A program made the translations under genes and the position numbers. Under the pieces are notes generated by a model. The model ran no database searches and was not told the origin of the DNA. It saw only the letters and a program-made list of their open reading frames with translations. DNA of 64,000 nt from Pontiellaceae bacterium B12227 (GTDB lineage Bacteria > Verrucomicrobiota > Kiritimatiellia > Kiritimatiellales > Pontiellaceae), in NCBI GenBank assembly GCA_029432775.1, contig JAROAZ010000007.1:1-64000 (forward strand), read 5' to 3'. Positions 1-10,000 of this stretch are shown piece by piece (the stretch's first letter is position 1; every line of letters starts with the position of its first letter).

Positions 1-257
1 AGGCACGAACCACGCGTCGGGCTGCAAACCGGCGACGATGCATAAAAACGATTAAACTGCATACCGGCCGCAGCCATCGCATCGAGCTGCGGCGTATTGA
101 TCGGCGAGTCAGGATTAAAACACCGCACATCGCCCCATCCCAGGTCATCCGCCATCATCAGGATAATATTGGGCCGACTGCCCGCTAGAGGTTTTGCTTC
201 AGCCGCTCCGGCAGCCGCCGCGACTGCACAACATAAGGTCAGGATAAACTTCATCAT
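1..257 (-). CDS. S1 sulfatase, N-terminal part (runs off window)
   Basis: Only the first 85 or so codons are present; the gene continues past base 1. A signal peptide ([17 protein letters not shown], cleaved near EAKP) leads into [16 protein letters not shown], the metal-binding start of the alkaline-phosphatase fold, and then CSPTR around residue 78. The Cys of CxPxR is matured to formylglycine in family members. It is the last gene of a minus-strand run that begins with the fucosidase, 7 bp after its neighbour. Its first 75 bp or so are nearly identical in DNA to the start of the sulfatase at 1763-3259. The substrate cannot be told from this part. Confidence 0.9.
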   Translation of the reverse strand, partial: MMKFILTLCCAVAAAAGAAEAKPLAGSRPNIILMMADDLGWGDVRCFNPDSPINTPQLDAMAAAGMQFNRFYASSPVCSPTRGSC

Positions 258-264
258 AGTTCCC

Positions 265-1746
265 CTACAGTTCGGGCGGGCTCCACTCGGGGATGCCCTC
301 TTCTTTCAATTGTTTGTTATACCGGATAGCCAGCGGTTGATCTTCCGGCTTAACCCGCGGCAGCCCCTCGTTGACCATCAGCGGCAATACCGAAGCCCAC
401 CATTTGTCATAAGATTTGCGCAGCATTTCCACGACTTCTGGATGGGAGGAAGCCACATCTCTGGTTTCGCCGGGATCATTTGAAATGTCATAGAGCTGCT
501 TATTGTTCACGAAACGCCACTTTGCGGTGCGCACAGCGCATTTCTGATACTTGAACGCGTCGCGCGCTCCAGCCTTCCAGCGACCGCAATGAATAAACAA
601 TTCGCGATCCGCCCATTTGGCGTTCGGATCTTTCAACAACGGTACCAACGAACGACCATCCATCTGCTGCATGCTCGGGGGCAATTTCGCCCCGGCCAGA
701 TCGCAGAAGGTTTTATAGAGATCGATGTGAGCAGTCAGCGCATCAATATCAACGCCCTCTCCCAGCACACCCTTCCAATACCAGAATGCAGGCACGTGGG
801 TTCCGCCTTCATTGGGTGAGTTTTTAAAACTGCGAAGCCCCGCGTTGAAGCGGTCCACCTTTTCGCCATTCTTCATAATCGGCTTCATGGACATCCCGTT
901 GTCGGTCATGAAAATGACGAGGGTATTTTCAAGCGCATTCCACTCGTGCAGCTTTTTCCAAAGCAGTCCAAAATTGTCATCAAGGTTTTCGACCATCCCG
1001 TATCGGCCTGAAGTATTTTCATCATACCCCTCATCCAGAAAACGCTTTTTATATGAATCCGGGGCTATGAACGGCCCGTGCGGCGCATTCAAAGAAATAT
1101 AGGCAAAATAAGGTGTTTCCGATTTTTCCTGTTCCTTAATCCAGGCCAGACCCGCCTGAAAAAACAGGTCCGTACAGAAGCCTTTGGTTTTCACAACAGT
1201 ATCATTGTGCAGCAGAACACTATCGAAATACGTATTTTGTCCATTGGGCGGAAAATCGCCCAGGCTCACCTGCCCGATCCCACCTGCTCCGTGAATGAGC
1301 ACTTCGTCAAAGCCACGGCTGCCGGGCAGGTATTCCTCTTCATCGCCCAGGTGCCACTTGCCGAAAATCGCGGTGGAATAGCCCACCAGCTTTAACGCCT
1401 GTGGCATCGTAAACGTATCGAGCGCCATCCGTTCGCGCTGAAAAATGGTATGTGTCACCCCGTTCTTGAACGGCGCGCGGCCGCTCATCAACGCCGCGCG
1501 CGTCGGAGCACAGGTGGGGCTCACCTGATAGTCGGTGAAGCGGGTGGACTGTTCGTAGAACCGGTCAAGATGCGGCGTTTTGAGAATCGGGTTGCCCATA
1601 CAGGCCAAATCGCCCATCCCCTGATCGTCCGTCATCACCAGAATAATATTCGGACGGCTGCCCTCCATCGGTTTCGCTTCGGCCGCGCCGAGACAACTCA
1701 ACCCCGCCAGCAAGCCGACATTCATTTTCATAAAACAGTTTTTCAT
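265..1746 (-). CDS. S1 family sulfatase (CAPTR type)
   Basis: 493 residues, the usual length for a single-domain S1 sulfatase. There is an N-terminal signal peptide ending near AEAKP, then [16 protein letters not shown] (metal ligands) and the formylglycine motif CAPTR with Cys79 and Arg83. GKWHLGD and FMTDNGMSM follow, giving the expected Lys/His and Asp/Asn active-site residues. It should hydrolyse sulfate esters of a polysaccharide outside the cytoplasm. It lies 16 bp downstream of the next sulfatase and 7 bp upstream of the truncated one, so they are probably co-transcribed with the fucosidase. A sulfated fucose-containing glycan is the inferred target. Confidence 0.93.
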   Translation of the reverse strand: MKNCFMKMNVGLLAGLSCLGAAEAKPMEGSRPNIILVMTDDQGMGDLACMGNPILKTPHLDRFYEQSTRFTDYQVSPTCAPTRAALMSGRAPFKNGVTHTIFQRERMALDTFTMPQALKLVGYSTAIFGKWHLGDEEEYLPGSRGFDEVLIHGAGGIGQVSLGDFPPNGQNTYFDSVLLHNDTVVKTKGFCTDLFFQAGLAWIKEQEKSETPYFAYISLNAPHGPFIAPDSYKKRFLDEGYDENTSGRYGMVENLDDNFGLLWKKLHEWNALENTLVIFMTDNGMSMKPIMKNGEKVDRFNAGLRSFKNSPNEGGTHVPAFWYWKGVLGEGVDIDALTAHIDLYKTFCDLAGAKLPPSMQQMDGRSLVPLLKDPNAKWADRELFIHCGRWKAGARDAFKYQKCAVRTAKWRFVNNKQLYDISNDPGETRDVASSHPEVVEMLRKSYDKWWASVLPLMVNEGLPRVKPEDQPLAIRYNKQLKEEGIPEWSPPEL

Positions 1747-1762
1747 CTTACTTTCTCTCTGT

Positions 1763-3259
1763 TTATTCAGATTGCTTCTTAACCCTCACCCACTTCTTTT
1801 CGCCCGCTGGAATGGTGCGATCAAAGAGGGTTCCGTACTGCTGATAATCATTATAGGAAACCGCCTGCTCCTTCCAACGAGCCAGCTCGGTATCATAGTT
1901 GGCGCGCATGGTCTCGAGTGCAGCGCGGGCTTCGGGATTTGCAGCCAGATTCGTCATCTCCAACGCATCCTTCTTCAAATAGTACAGCTCCTCCATCGGA
2001 TCCATTTTTGCACCGCCGTACCACCAATAGGTATATTTCCACTCCTTGGTCAGACACGTCAGGCTATGGGTAGCAGGGGGGCCGAACACATTGATAAACG
2101 CCATCTGTTCGCGGACATCGGAAGCCGGATCGTTCAACAGCGGCAGCAGACTGACCCCGTCCATAGTTGAAGGCACCGGCAGACCGGCCAGTTCCAGAAT
2201 CGTCGGCGCAAAATCAATATTCCCCGTCAGCGCCGGGCTGCGCAGTTTTTTGCCGGCCGACGGACTGCGCGGATCAAAAATCAACAACGGCGCACGGGCA
2301 GATTCCTCCATTGGCAACACCTTGGAAGCATAGCCGTGCGCACCGCAGATAAAGCCGTTGTCGCTGGTATAAATAATAACCGTATTATCCGCCACCCCCT
2401 GCGCTTCCAACTCTTTACGGATCATACCCAGCGCCACGTCGATGCCGTAGACCTGCTGATAATATTTAGCCATCACGCCATCGTAATCCGTATCGTAATT
2501 CCACTCGGTAAAGCGCGGATACTGACGGCCCATTTTACTCTGTGGAGACATATGCTCGCCAGCTTCGCGCCCGAAGTTGGCCGATTTGGTGAATGTTTTA
2601 CCGGCATACACATCGTCAAAGCGCGGATCAGGAGTCGCAGGCTTATGCGCCGCCTTAAAGCTGATAGAGAGGCAGAACGGTTTATCCTGTTCCACCGCGC
2701 TCTTGATCACATCCTGACCGAACGCACCATACGATAGCGTCGAGTGCGGATACTCTTTGGCGTACTTGGCCATCGACTTATTCCGGGCGGTCACATACTG
2801 CGACTGCCCCGGCGCGCCACCCCAGATATCGAAAAACTCGCCGCACTCATAGCCATAGCCATCCACCTTAAAGCCGAACTTGCCGGCAAAAGCCGTCAAA
2901 TACCCCGCTTTGCGCAGCAATACCGGATAGGATTTAGCCCATACCTCAGGCTTCATATCGCCATGACTGAAATTCGCAGCGGCCTTATATTCATACATCC
3001 CCGTCATCACATTCGCGCGGCTCGCCATACAGACGGAGGTGGTGTTGTAGTGCCGGTCAAAAATCACGCCGTCGTGACCCAGTTTATCCATATTCGGCGT
3101 TATCACTTCTGAATTACCGTAAATGCCGATCGACCCGAAATTCTGATCGTCCGCCATCAGGTAAATAATATTAGGCCTGCTTCCTTGAAGCGGTTTTGCT
3201 TCAGCCACTCCGGTAACCGCCGCGACTGCACAACACAAGATCAGGAGAAACTTCATCAT
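1763..3259 (-). CDS. S1 family sulfatase (CMASR type)
   Basis: 498 residues. Signal peptide ([17 protein letters not shown]), then [15 protein letters not shown] and the motif CMASR (Cys77, Arg81). Here the central position is Ala rather than Pro, the C-x-A-x-R form that is still accepted by formylglycine-generating machinery. AGKFGFK stands where many relatives have GKWHLG, and TSDNGFICG supplies the second metal-site Asp/Asn. The gene starts 10 bp after the fucosidase stop, so it is the second gene of the operon. The missing GKWH histidine suggests a subfamily different from its neighbours. Substrate unknown. Confidence 0.9.
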   Translation of the reverse strand: MMKFLLILCCAVAAVTGVAEAKPLQGSRPNIIYLMADDQNFGSIGIYGNSEVITPNMDKLGHDGVIFDRHYNTTSVCMASRANVMTGMYEYKAAANFSHGDMKPEVWAKSYPVLLRKAGYLTAFAGKFGFKVDGYGYECGEFFDIWGGAPGQSQYVTARNKSMAKYAKEYPHSTLSYGAFGQDVIKSAVEQDKPFCLSISFKAAHKPATPDPRFDDVYAGKTFTKSANFGREAGEHMSPQSKMGRQYPRFTEWNYDTDYDGVMAKYYQQVYGIDVALGMIRKELEAQGVADNTVIIYTSDNGFICGAHGYASKVLPMEESARAPLLIFDPRSPSAGKKLRSPALTGNIDFAPTILELAGLPVPSTMDGVSLLPLLNDPASDVREQMAFINVFGPPATHSLTCLTKEWKYTYWWYGGAKMDPMEELYYLKKDALEMTNLAANPEARAALETMRANYDTELARWKEQAVSYNDYQQYGTLFDRTIPAGEKKWVRVKKQSE

Positions 3260-3269
3260 AATTCCCCTA

Positions 3270-4772
3270 CTATTTTTCTATTTTAAACCCGACCACTCCC
3301 GACGCCGGGAGCGTCTTCGGCAGCTGAATGACCAAGGCGTCGGCGGTGCGTTCCCATTGGACCGCCTCTCGGCTGCCCAGCATTGAAATATTATTAATTT
3401 CGTCCTCAAAGATCCCGCCCTTGGCCAACGTCTTGATTTCGATATTTTCAGTCGGCGGGACCAGCACAAACGCATAGAGGTGACCGTCCTTCGTGGTAAA
3501 ACGGATATCCTGCTGGCTCCACGGCTTCATATTTTCACTGCCGCGCCCATCTTTAATTACAAGCGGACCTTCGCCGAAAACCTTCCAAGGTCTGGAACCG
3601 TAGATGCCCTCGCCATTCACTTTCATTAAATTCCGAAATGCATCCAGGTATTCCATTTGGTTCTCAGGGATGGTGCCGTCGCCCTTGAGCGCAATATTCA
3701 GCATAATCACCCCGTTCTTGCTTACCGAATCAATAGCGTTTCCGAGCATGACCGGAATACTCATACGATTTACTGCACCATCACGGTAAAACCAGGTGCC
3801 GGAAAGGTCAGTCGCCCACATCCACGGCTCCGGTTCAATTTTAGCCGCACTGCCCCGCTCCATGTTGTAGGTGAAAGCGGCCTTGTTTTTCTTTGGGTCC
3901 TTAAACGAGAGCACCACGTCCTGTTTGCCGTTGTTTTCCGACAAATCTTTATTCACATAATCGGTGAACAGCTTAAGGCCGAGCCCGTTACCGCTTTGGA
4001 TAGTTGGGTATGGCGAATCATTATTGAACATATCGGGATCATATTTTTCGATAATTTCCCAGCAACGCTCAAACCAATGCGTATTCCATGCGTCATCACG
4101 GCTGTAGCCGGAGGGCGAGTAGTCCATATTGAACAACTTCGACTCCACCGTACCTTCGGTCTGGTATTTGCGGGCGGAGTTGAAGAAACGCGGCGACCAA
4201 TACAGATGCGTCGAAACTCCGAATTTCAGGCCATGCTTCTGCGCGGCGGCTTTCCACTCCTTCAGCGTATCGCGCTTGGGTCCCATATCCATCGAGTTCC
4301 AGGGGTGGGAAGAATCATACATATCAAAGTTATCGTGGTGACACGCCACCGGCATAATGAAACGCGCCCCAACAGCCTTTACTTCCTGCACAAGCGCATC
4401 CGGATCCCACTTCTCCGCTTTAAACAGCGGAATCAGATCTTCATATCCAAACTCCGCGTGCGGGCCGTACGTCTCATCGTGCCAGTCCGTTAATTTCTGT
4501 ACAGCTTCTGGATGTTTTGAAGCACTCAGCTGCCCTTCTGTTCCATACATCCAGGCACCATAATGCGAACCGTCGTGCGGGCGGCCGTCCTTGACAGACG
4601 ACGGAATCCCCCAGTGGAACCAGACTCCAAGCTTCCCATCCACAAACCAGTCCGGCACCTGGTATTTCTCCGCCAGCGATTCCCAGGTCGGTTCAATCTG
4701 CGCATCACATCGTGTTCCAGCGGATAATCCCGCCACGACTGCGCTAATCATTCCTGCTTTTAAAATATCCAT
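3270..4772 (-). CDS. alpha-L-fucosidase, GH29
   Basis: 500 residues with a signal peptide ([19 protein letters not shown]). GH29 hallmarks in order are [13 protein letters not shown] (49-60), HGSHYG-like substrate loop near 67-72, [11 protein letters not shown] (144-154) and [10 protein letters not shown] (243-252), where the last Asp region carries the family nucleophile. A C-terminal beta-sandwich follows. It should release L-fucose from fucosides in the periplasm or outside, feeding the fucose operon at 38.5-46.3 kb. It is the first gene of a minus-strand run with three sulfatases. A candidate operator, ATCNAC-N6-GTNGAT, lies about 118 bp upstream. An imperfect TTCCA...TGGAA palindrome sits at 4789-4803. 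Confidence 0.93.
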   Translation of the reverse strand: MDILKAGMISAVVAGLSAGTRCDAQIEPTWESLAEKYQVPDWFVDGKLGVWFHWGIPSSVKDGRPHDGSHYGAWMYGTEGQLSASKHPEAVQKLTDWHDETYGPHAEFGYEDLIPLFKAEKWDPDALVQEVKAVGARFIMPVACHHDNFDMYDSSHPWNSMDMGPKRDTLKEWKAAAQKHGLKFGVSTHLYWSPRFFNSARKYQTEGTVESKLFNMDYSPSGYSRDDAWNTHWFERCWEIIEKYDPDMFNNDSPYPTIQSGNGLGLKLFTDYVNKDLSENNGKQDVVLSFKDPKKNKAAFTYNMERGSAAKIEPEPWMWATDLSGTWFYRDGAVNRMSIPVMLGNAIDSVSKNGVIMLNIALKGDGTIPENQMEYLDAFRNLMKVNGEGIYGSRPWKVFGEGPLVIKDGRGSENMKPWSQQDIRFTTKDGHLYAFVLVPPTENIEIKTLAKGGIFEDEINNISMLGSREAVQWERTADALVIQLPKTLPASGVVGFKIEK

Positions 4773-4829
4773 ACTTTATCCTTTGTGGTTCCAACCTCTG
4801 GAAAGTGCTATTCCAGTTCGAATAAGCAT

Positions 4830-4910
4830 GCGTTCTCTTTCCCAGTTCACAATCCACCATCCACTCTACTCCTTACTTAAATCTTGCCTATCGACCGTTT
4901 AGTGGATAGC
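4830..4910. repeat. duplicated upstream block, copy 1
   Basis: About 80 bp that match 6685-6757 closely (GCGTTCTCTTTCCCAGTTCA versus GCGTTTTCTTTCCCAATTCA at the left edge), with a small length difference in the middle. Both copies end in the same inverted repeat ATCNAC-N6-GTNGAT. Copy 1 lies upstream of the fucosidase. Confidence 0.8.
4890..4907. promoter_or_regulatory. candidate operator ATCGAC-CGTTTA-GTGGAT
   Basis: Imperfect palindrome with half-sites ATCGAC and GTGGAT around six bases. The same arrangement occurs at 6738-6755 and 13264-13281. It lies 118 bp upstream of the fucosidase start. Binding by the LuxR-type regulator at 15367-16032 is an inference. Confidence 0.5.
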
Positions 4911-4937
4911 GGAATCCGGGGTTCGGGATACGCTTTC

Positions 4938-5069
4938 AAGCAAAGGAGAATCAGGAAAAATTGAGTGGGATGCTAAACGCGGCCGAATCACCAACCGACC
5001 GGAATTAAACCGATACCTTAAAGAACCCGTCCGCAAAGGCTGGGACTATGGCAATGATCTTTGGCGGTA
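4938..5069 (+). pseudogene. unidentified C-terminal gene fragment
   Basis: An open plus-strand frame with no start of its own reads ...EWDAKRGRITNRPELNRYLK and ends ...GWDYGNDLWR before a TAA at 5067-5069. The composition looks like real protein (Trp, Asp, Arg rich, no low complexity), and it ends exactly where the SNDWK-coding remnant on the other strand begins. I do not recognise the family. It is best read as the 3' end of a gene brought here by recombination. Confidence 0.35.
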
Positions 5070-5160
5070 AATTTTCCAATCATTGGAAATCAGGTTGGAG
5101 GTTGACTCAACGATATAGTCGAGTTCCGCCTCGGAGCCTTTGCGGCCCCACCATCAGCAC
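5070..5160 (-). pseudogene. surface-protein tail remnant, copy 1
   Basis: The minus strand encodes ELDYIVESTSNLISNDWK, almost the same as ELDYIDETTSNLLSNDWK at about 6930-6985, and the DNA is likewise similar. Copy 2 continues to a natural C-terminus, whereas copy 1 is cut off right after SNDWK, where the foreign fragment at 4938-5069 begins. Confidence 0.5.
5073..5089. repeat. dispersed palindrome TTTCCAATCATTGGAAA
   Basis: Perfect 17-bp palindrome around a central C, one of the family described in the findings. On the minus strand it reads SNDWK within the remnant peptide ELDYIVESTSNLISNDWK. Confidence 0.85.
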
Positions 5161-5193
5161 GCTGATTCCTATAATGCTTAGTATCTGCTTCAT
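5107..5193 (-). pseudogene. truncated signal-peptide head of a surface protein
   Basis: A good Shine-Dalgarno (AGGAGATAGAAG) precedes ATG at 5193. The product, MKQILSIIGISVLMVG..., is a 28-residue peptide that begins like a signal peptide and then runs out of frame into the tail remnant. The leader matches that of the PEP-CTERM gene at 6434 (ATCTCCT...CATCTTCT on the plus strand). It looks like an internal deletion that joined a gene head to a gene tail. Confidence 0.5.
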
Positions 5194-5323
5194 CTTCTAT
5201 CTCCTGATGGTCTACGGGTTTTAAAACGGAGCCCTAATACTCCAAGCCAACTTATCCTGTATGTCATCAGTTTCATTTTTTCTCTTTTTTCATGCCCGTG
5301 CGGTCAGGGGGCGGCAGCACGCT

Positions 5324-5655
5324 CTATTGTTCAGCGGGAACCCGTTTGACCGAGCGCAGATCGAGATGCTCCCCCCCCCCTTTTGAACGGGGTTGATATG
5401 AAGCGTGTATTCACCGGCCTTCCCGACAGTAAAGCTGCCAATCTCATACGGCTTGAAGGCAGCGCCCGTGGCAGTCGGGCCGACGTTGAGCAGATAGTTG
5501 CCGCCTTTACTGACGATATCGACAAAGTTCTGAATGAGCGCTTCAGTCGACTTCCAGTTGTGATCGCAGCTCTTGTAGCCCACGTTTCATTCATCGTCAT
5601 GCCGGACTCCCAGTCACCTGGAAGTCCGGTTACGGAATAGCGGTCAACGCTATCG
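5324..5655 (-). pseudogene. GH29 fucosidase C-terminal remnant with frameshifts
   Basis: The minus strand reads ...[12 protein letters not shown], then, after a one-base loss, [11 protein letters not shown]... and [16 protein letters not shown], all signatures of the GH29 C-terminal half. A further stretch, [20 protein letters not shown], ends at a run of ten C (5371-5380, plus strand), where the frame shifts again to [15 protein letters not shown] and a TAG at 5324-5326. The 5' two thirds of the gene are missing. This is a decayed fucosidase distinct from the intact one at 3270-4772, which ends differently. Confidence 0.8.
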
Positions 5656-5672
5656 CGCTGATGTGCTGTAGA

Positions 5673-6434
5673 TTAGAGCTGCAGGATGCGGCGGACAAAC
5701 AACAGTCCTCCGCCGAACGCGACCACCATCCCTAAAGTTGCCGGTTCCGGAATCGCCGTGGTGAATTGGAAACCGACATCATTTACACCCCAGGTCAAGA
5801 CTTCTGTTGCAGATGAGGAAGTGATCACCAAGACATCAGGATCCCCTGCATCCAGAGTATACGCACCAGGTGAGTCCCAGCCGGCACTACTCAGACCGGA
5901 GTCCCCCAGACCCAAGACGCACTGATGATCCCTCCCACCAGTCTCCTGGACCGTTACGTCAGTGAAGCCGTCGAATACAGCACTCCCGCCAGTATAAGCA
6001 ATTGGTCCTGCGATGGAGAACCGGAGGCTTGACCCGGTGGCCATTCCGGTTCCGACACCGAATGCGTTGCCCGTCGCAGTCGCCACCGTACCTACTGCGG
6101 CAGAGGTTGTGCCGAGCGTAGCGGATCCGTCAGTGGCTGTCGACAACCAGCCTGGCATAGTGACGGACGTGGAGGCAGTACTGCCCGTAAATCCCTCGAC
6201 CAGCAAATTGAACGTCAAGGTTCCGTCTGCGTCCGTGTATGTAACGAGGAAGTTGGTATTGTCGGCATCAACCGTCGTTTTCGTGATGCTTGTGACAGAT
6301 CCGGAGCCGTCCTCTGTCACCGTGTTGCCTCCACTGAAATCCAAATTATTGAAGTCAGCGAATGTAATGGCTCCGGCATATGATGTGCCAGCCATCAACA
6401 AACAAGCGCCCAATGCGCATAGTATCTTTTTCAT
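5673..6434 (-). CDS. PEP-CTERM sorted surface protein
   Basis: 253 residues. Signal peptide MKKILCALGACLLMAGTSYA, a Thr/Ser/Gly-rich body of about 200 residues with no known enzyme motif, and a C-terminal sorting signal PEPATLGMVVAFGGGLLFVRR, that is, the PEP motif, a membrane segment and a basic end. In the PEP-CTERM system such proteins are processed at the PEP motif by an exosortase and anchored or released at the surface; no exosortase gene is in this window. The RBS AGGAGATAGAAG precedes the ATG. It is likely a low-complexity adhesin or matrix protein. Confidence 0.85.
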   Translation of the reverse strand: MKKILCALGACLLMAGTSYAGAITFADFNNLDFSGGNTVTEDGSGSVTSITKTTVDADNTNFLVTYTDADGTLTFNLLVEGFTGSTASTSVTMPGWLSTATDGSATLGTTSAAVGTVATATGNAFGVGTGMATGSSLRFSIAGPIAYTGGSAVFDGFTDVTVQETGGRDHQCVLGLGDSGLSSAGWDSPGAYTLDAGDPDVLVITSSSATEVLTWGVNDVGFQFTTAIPEPATLGMVVAFGGGLLFVRRILQL

Positions 6435-6518
6435 CTTCTATCTCCTTTATTTTTTATGGTTAATGTCGTTGATCAAGCGGTCTCCCCCGAGACACCCAAC
6501 TCTCTTAAACATGAGCAA

Positions 6519-6644
6519 TCATTTAAGCCCCGTCTGGCCTAAATCCACCACGAGTATATCGCCCTTAATAATTGCACCGGAAGCATACTGCGCGACAGCC
6601 AGCAACAAGGAGGCTGCAGTGATCGTTATATGTGTGTGTTTTAT
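6519..6644 (-). pseudogene. signal-peptide head remnant, start codon lost
   Basis: The minus strand encodes ITITAASLLLAVAQYASG followed by AIIKGDILVVDLGQTGLK and a TGA at 6519-6521. This is a clear exported-protein N-terminus. An AGGAAA Shine-Dalgarno precedes ATA AAA, so the probable original ATG has become ATA. The candidate operator at 6738-6755 lies 94 bp upstream, about the same spacing as at the 615-residue surface protein gene, so this was probably the gene that operator once served. Confidence 0.45.
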
Positions 6645-6684
6645 CCCATTTCCTTTTTTTCAAGTGAATCTGATCAATCGAGGA

Positions 6685-6757
6685 GCGTTTTCTTTCCCAA
6701 TTCACAATCCACTCTACTCCTCATTGAAATTTTGCCTATCAACCGTTTAGTGGATGC
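6685..6757. repeat. duplicated upstream block, copy 2
   Basis: Counterpart of 4830-4910, with near-identical sequence through AATCCACTCTACTCCT and the inverted repeat at its right end. Confidence 0.8.
6738..6755. promoter_or_regulatory. candidate operator ATCAAC-CGTTTA-GTGGAT
   Basis: Second copy of the ATCNAC-N6-GTNGAT inverted repeat, 94 bp upstream of the decayed head gene at 6519-6644. Confidence 0.5.
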
Positions 6758-6805
6758 CGTTTTCTCCTCAAAAGCGCAGTCAAGCCTGCGCACTCCGGGG
6801 AATTA

Positions 6806-7000
6806 TTACAGCGCTTTAACCTTAAGACGGATGAATTCATTGGTTTTGCCGATGGCGTCGATCCGGTTAGTGACGGCCTCATAGTCGGCATCAAGGTTTC
6901 CAGGGTTTGGAAGTTCCACGACAACGGCATTTTTCCAATCATTGGAAAGCAGGTTTGAAGTCGTCTCATCGATATAGTCGAGTTCCGCTTCGGGCCTTTG
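6806..7000 (-). pseudogene. surface-protein tail remnant, copy 2
   Basis: One minus-strand frame reads PEAELDYIDETTSNLLSNDW, K, then AVVVELPNPGNLDADYEAV and ...IGKTNEFIRLKVKAL before a TAA at 6806-6808. The FIRLKV end resembles FIRLQVED, the C-terminus of the 615-residue protein at 11320-13167. Another frame just upstream gives LVFVRRK, like the end of a PEP-CTERM signal. No start or body remains, so it is a recombined 3' end. Confidence 0.5.
6932..6948. repeat. dispersed palindrome TTTCCAATCATTGGAAA
   Basis: Perfect 17-bp copy, coding SNDWK in the tail remnant. Confidence 0.85.
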
Positions 7001-7041
7001 CGGCGGACAAACACCAGTCGGCGCTTCCTGCGTGTGGCCCT

Positions 7042-10000
7042 TTAGTCCTCCAGTTCAACCGTAATTTTATAGAACCCTTTGGGCTCACCTGTGCGGTCCG
7101 TATCGATAAATGTTCCATCCACCAGATTACTTTCAATCAGCGTAAAACCATCCACCAGATTGCTCGACCAGTAGACATTGTAAGTTCGTCCCTCGTTTGA
7201 GCTCCACTCGAGCGTATTACTGGAATCAGCGACAAAACCGGAAATATCAAATGAATCAGCAACGAGAGGATTTAACCCGGCAATGTATTCCTCTTCGTTC
7301 GTGTAGGCATCTCCGTCTGGATTATCCGTTGGAACGGCATTGGTCACATTTCCAAAGTTGCGGTATTCCCAGAGATCATTCAGGCCATCCGCATCGGTAT
7401 CAACGCTATCCCACGCGAACACCGTCTCGCCTGAGCCCACATTCACCCAGACATCCACGTGTTCGTAGGAGCGGGTATAGACATAGCCATTCCGGGTGGG
7501 ATCGCCCAGCGGCGCACCCAGCGGGCGGTTAAATGCGGAGATGTAACTCGTGTCCCAGACATCGGTGTTATAACTCTCTTCAATCGCATTCACGCCCATG
7601 TTATAGCCAAAGTAGGCATTGGTTTCCGCGACGATCAGAAAGACGGCCAACGGAAAGTCCACATATTTTTCGGCATAGGCCCTGCGTTCGTCCATGCCCG
7701 CCGGCTCAGGTTCGTCGTTTGTGCCCGGCCCCGACTGCAGGTTAATCATTTTGCCACGTGCGAGCGCCTCACGCATCAACTGAATTGACGTGCCGATAAT
7801 CTCCCCTGCCGTGTGGTCATCATCAAGGCTTTCAAAATAAGCGTATGTATGCTTCCAGCCTTCGAGATAGGAACCGTCAAAACACTCCAAAGACTGCCTA
7901 TGTCCATTCACATCCGATACGCGCAGCGCATTTCCCACCAACATTTTATTCGCGGGCATTCTGGATCTCAACTCATCATACATGAGCGTGGCGGCCGTCT
8001 GCGGATCTCCATTCTCATCATAAAAGTGCGGGTTGGAAGCCTCTGGGATATCAATAAACACACCATCAACGTTCTCGTCGGAGGCCATCGTCAAGGTCAC
8101 ATTCACCCACCAGTCGCGCAGCTCCTCATTCGAATAATTATGTTGATACAGCAAATTCCGCCGGAGCTTATACGAGACATTCCCGTTGGAATCTACCTCC
8201 TTCAAACTCCAATTCTCGGGTTCGTAGGTTAAGGCGGCCTCATAATCGGGGTAATGTATCTGTGAATTCCAATAGGTGATCACTTTAACATCAGGCGAAA
8301 CCGCTTTAAGATCGGCGGCCATTTTAAGCTGTCCCTCTTCCGTGTAGGTCAGCCCGTTTTTATTACTCTTTTCGAGCATGACTAACTGATAGTTGGTTGC
8401 AATAGTGCTGATCTGATCCGCACTGTAGGCATTGATATTCCGTACGGCCAGCCAGCGCGGGACTGTGTCCCAGGAAAATTCGGGAAAATCCACCCCCGGC
8501 TGCTGCTCAGGATAGGGCTCTACATAAGCAACCCCATCCTTCATATACGAGTAATCAGAGACGTCCCATACCGGGTCTAAGTCAGGGTTCCGGACGTTCA
8601 TACTGAATTCGATAGAATCGATCTGAAAACCGTAATAATTTGCCGTACCGGCGCAGGTCACCATCAGCGGGTTCAGCGCGTCAAAAGAGTAATCAAGCGG
8701 AAAGTTGATCACGTTGGAATTCAGGTTGCTTCCAACACCTTCGCCCCGTATATGTTGGTGCGTCGTCCCGCCCACCTCATTCAACCCAAAAGCCGTAAAT
8801 CCTTTAATTTCGGCGGCATAGTCCGGAACGGAAATTTGAACATTCTCTACCTGAAACTGTAGACTTTCCCCTTCATCCAGATCGGTATCGGATCCGACAC
8901 CCCAGCGGCCATTGTTTTCGGTAACTTCCCCCGTGCTGCCCAGTCCGGTTATGGATGAACTGGCCGCATTGGCACTGTAGTCAAACGAAGTTCCGGTGTA
9001 CGCTTTCACCCGAAGATCAAACGTGAGCGTATCCGCTGAACCATCCGCATCAAAATCATTCCCCGTCCAGACCACGGTATACACTAAATCATTTCCAGCA
9101 TTCGTCTGCACACAGGTCAAATCGGGCGATGCCAGTGTCGAAATATGATGTTCATTGTTTAGCTGAAGATCAGACGTTTCTGCCGAACCGGTTCCGGCTG
9201 GCGGCGTCATCGAAAACCACAACTGACTATCCAAGTCTGCCACGGCATCCGTTGTGACGATTAAATCCACGCTATCTGCATCAACCGAGATCGATGCCGA
9301 CTGATTGGCCTTAAAGCCTTTAATCACCACATTAGTCGTCGCAAAAGAGCCGCTGATTCCGCCGAATCGGATCAACTCGAATTGGCCGCTTCCCCCGCGA
9401 TAAAATGAGCCGTCTACCGTCAGGACGGAGTCCGTCTCATTAATGATCATCGTGCCAGTGACATCAAATGACGCTGTCCCATATTCTCCCAATTGAAGGG
9501 TCACGTCTCCACCCGCTGACAAATCCAAATTATTGCCGACCGTAACACTGGCCCCAGGCCCATCGATGCGGAAGGTGCCCATGCCCACATATAGATCTGC
9601 TGTAGTCATGAGCACAGCACCATTCCTCAGGGTATATCCGGAATCTGATGTGGCCGATGCACTGGCGCCCACTCGTACCTGTTTTGCAGAAACGGCACCG
9701 CTGTTATGATCAACACGGCCGCCCCCAGTGTTTGCATTGATGCCGAGATAAAAATCATCCACATTATTGAGGTTTGCCTGAACCGTCAACACCGCCTCAT
9801 TGCGCACCGTGATATCAAATGGGTTTGCGGAATTAAACGCCTGCACGACAAAAGGTGCATCCACAGTTCCGTCCAAAATCACAGTATGATTGGTCGTACT
9901 CCCCGGCAGGATATCCCCATCCCAGTTGGCAACGGTGTGCCATCCGACATTCGTCATCGCACCAGCATCCCAGTCGAGATTAGCCGCCGGCTCCTGGATG

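Noticed and set aside
5371..5380. Ten-C run as a functional phase-variation switch
   Set aside because: It lies in a gene that already lacks its 5' part and has another frameshift, so a present-day switch is unlikely; kept only as a possible ancestral feature.
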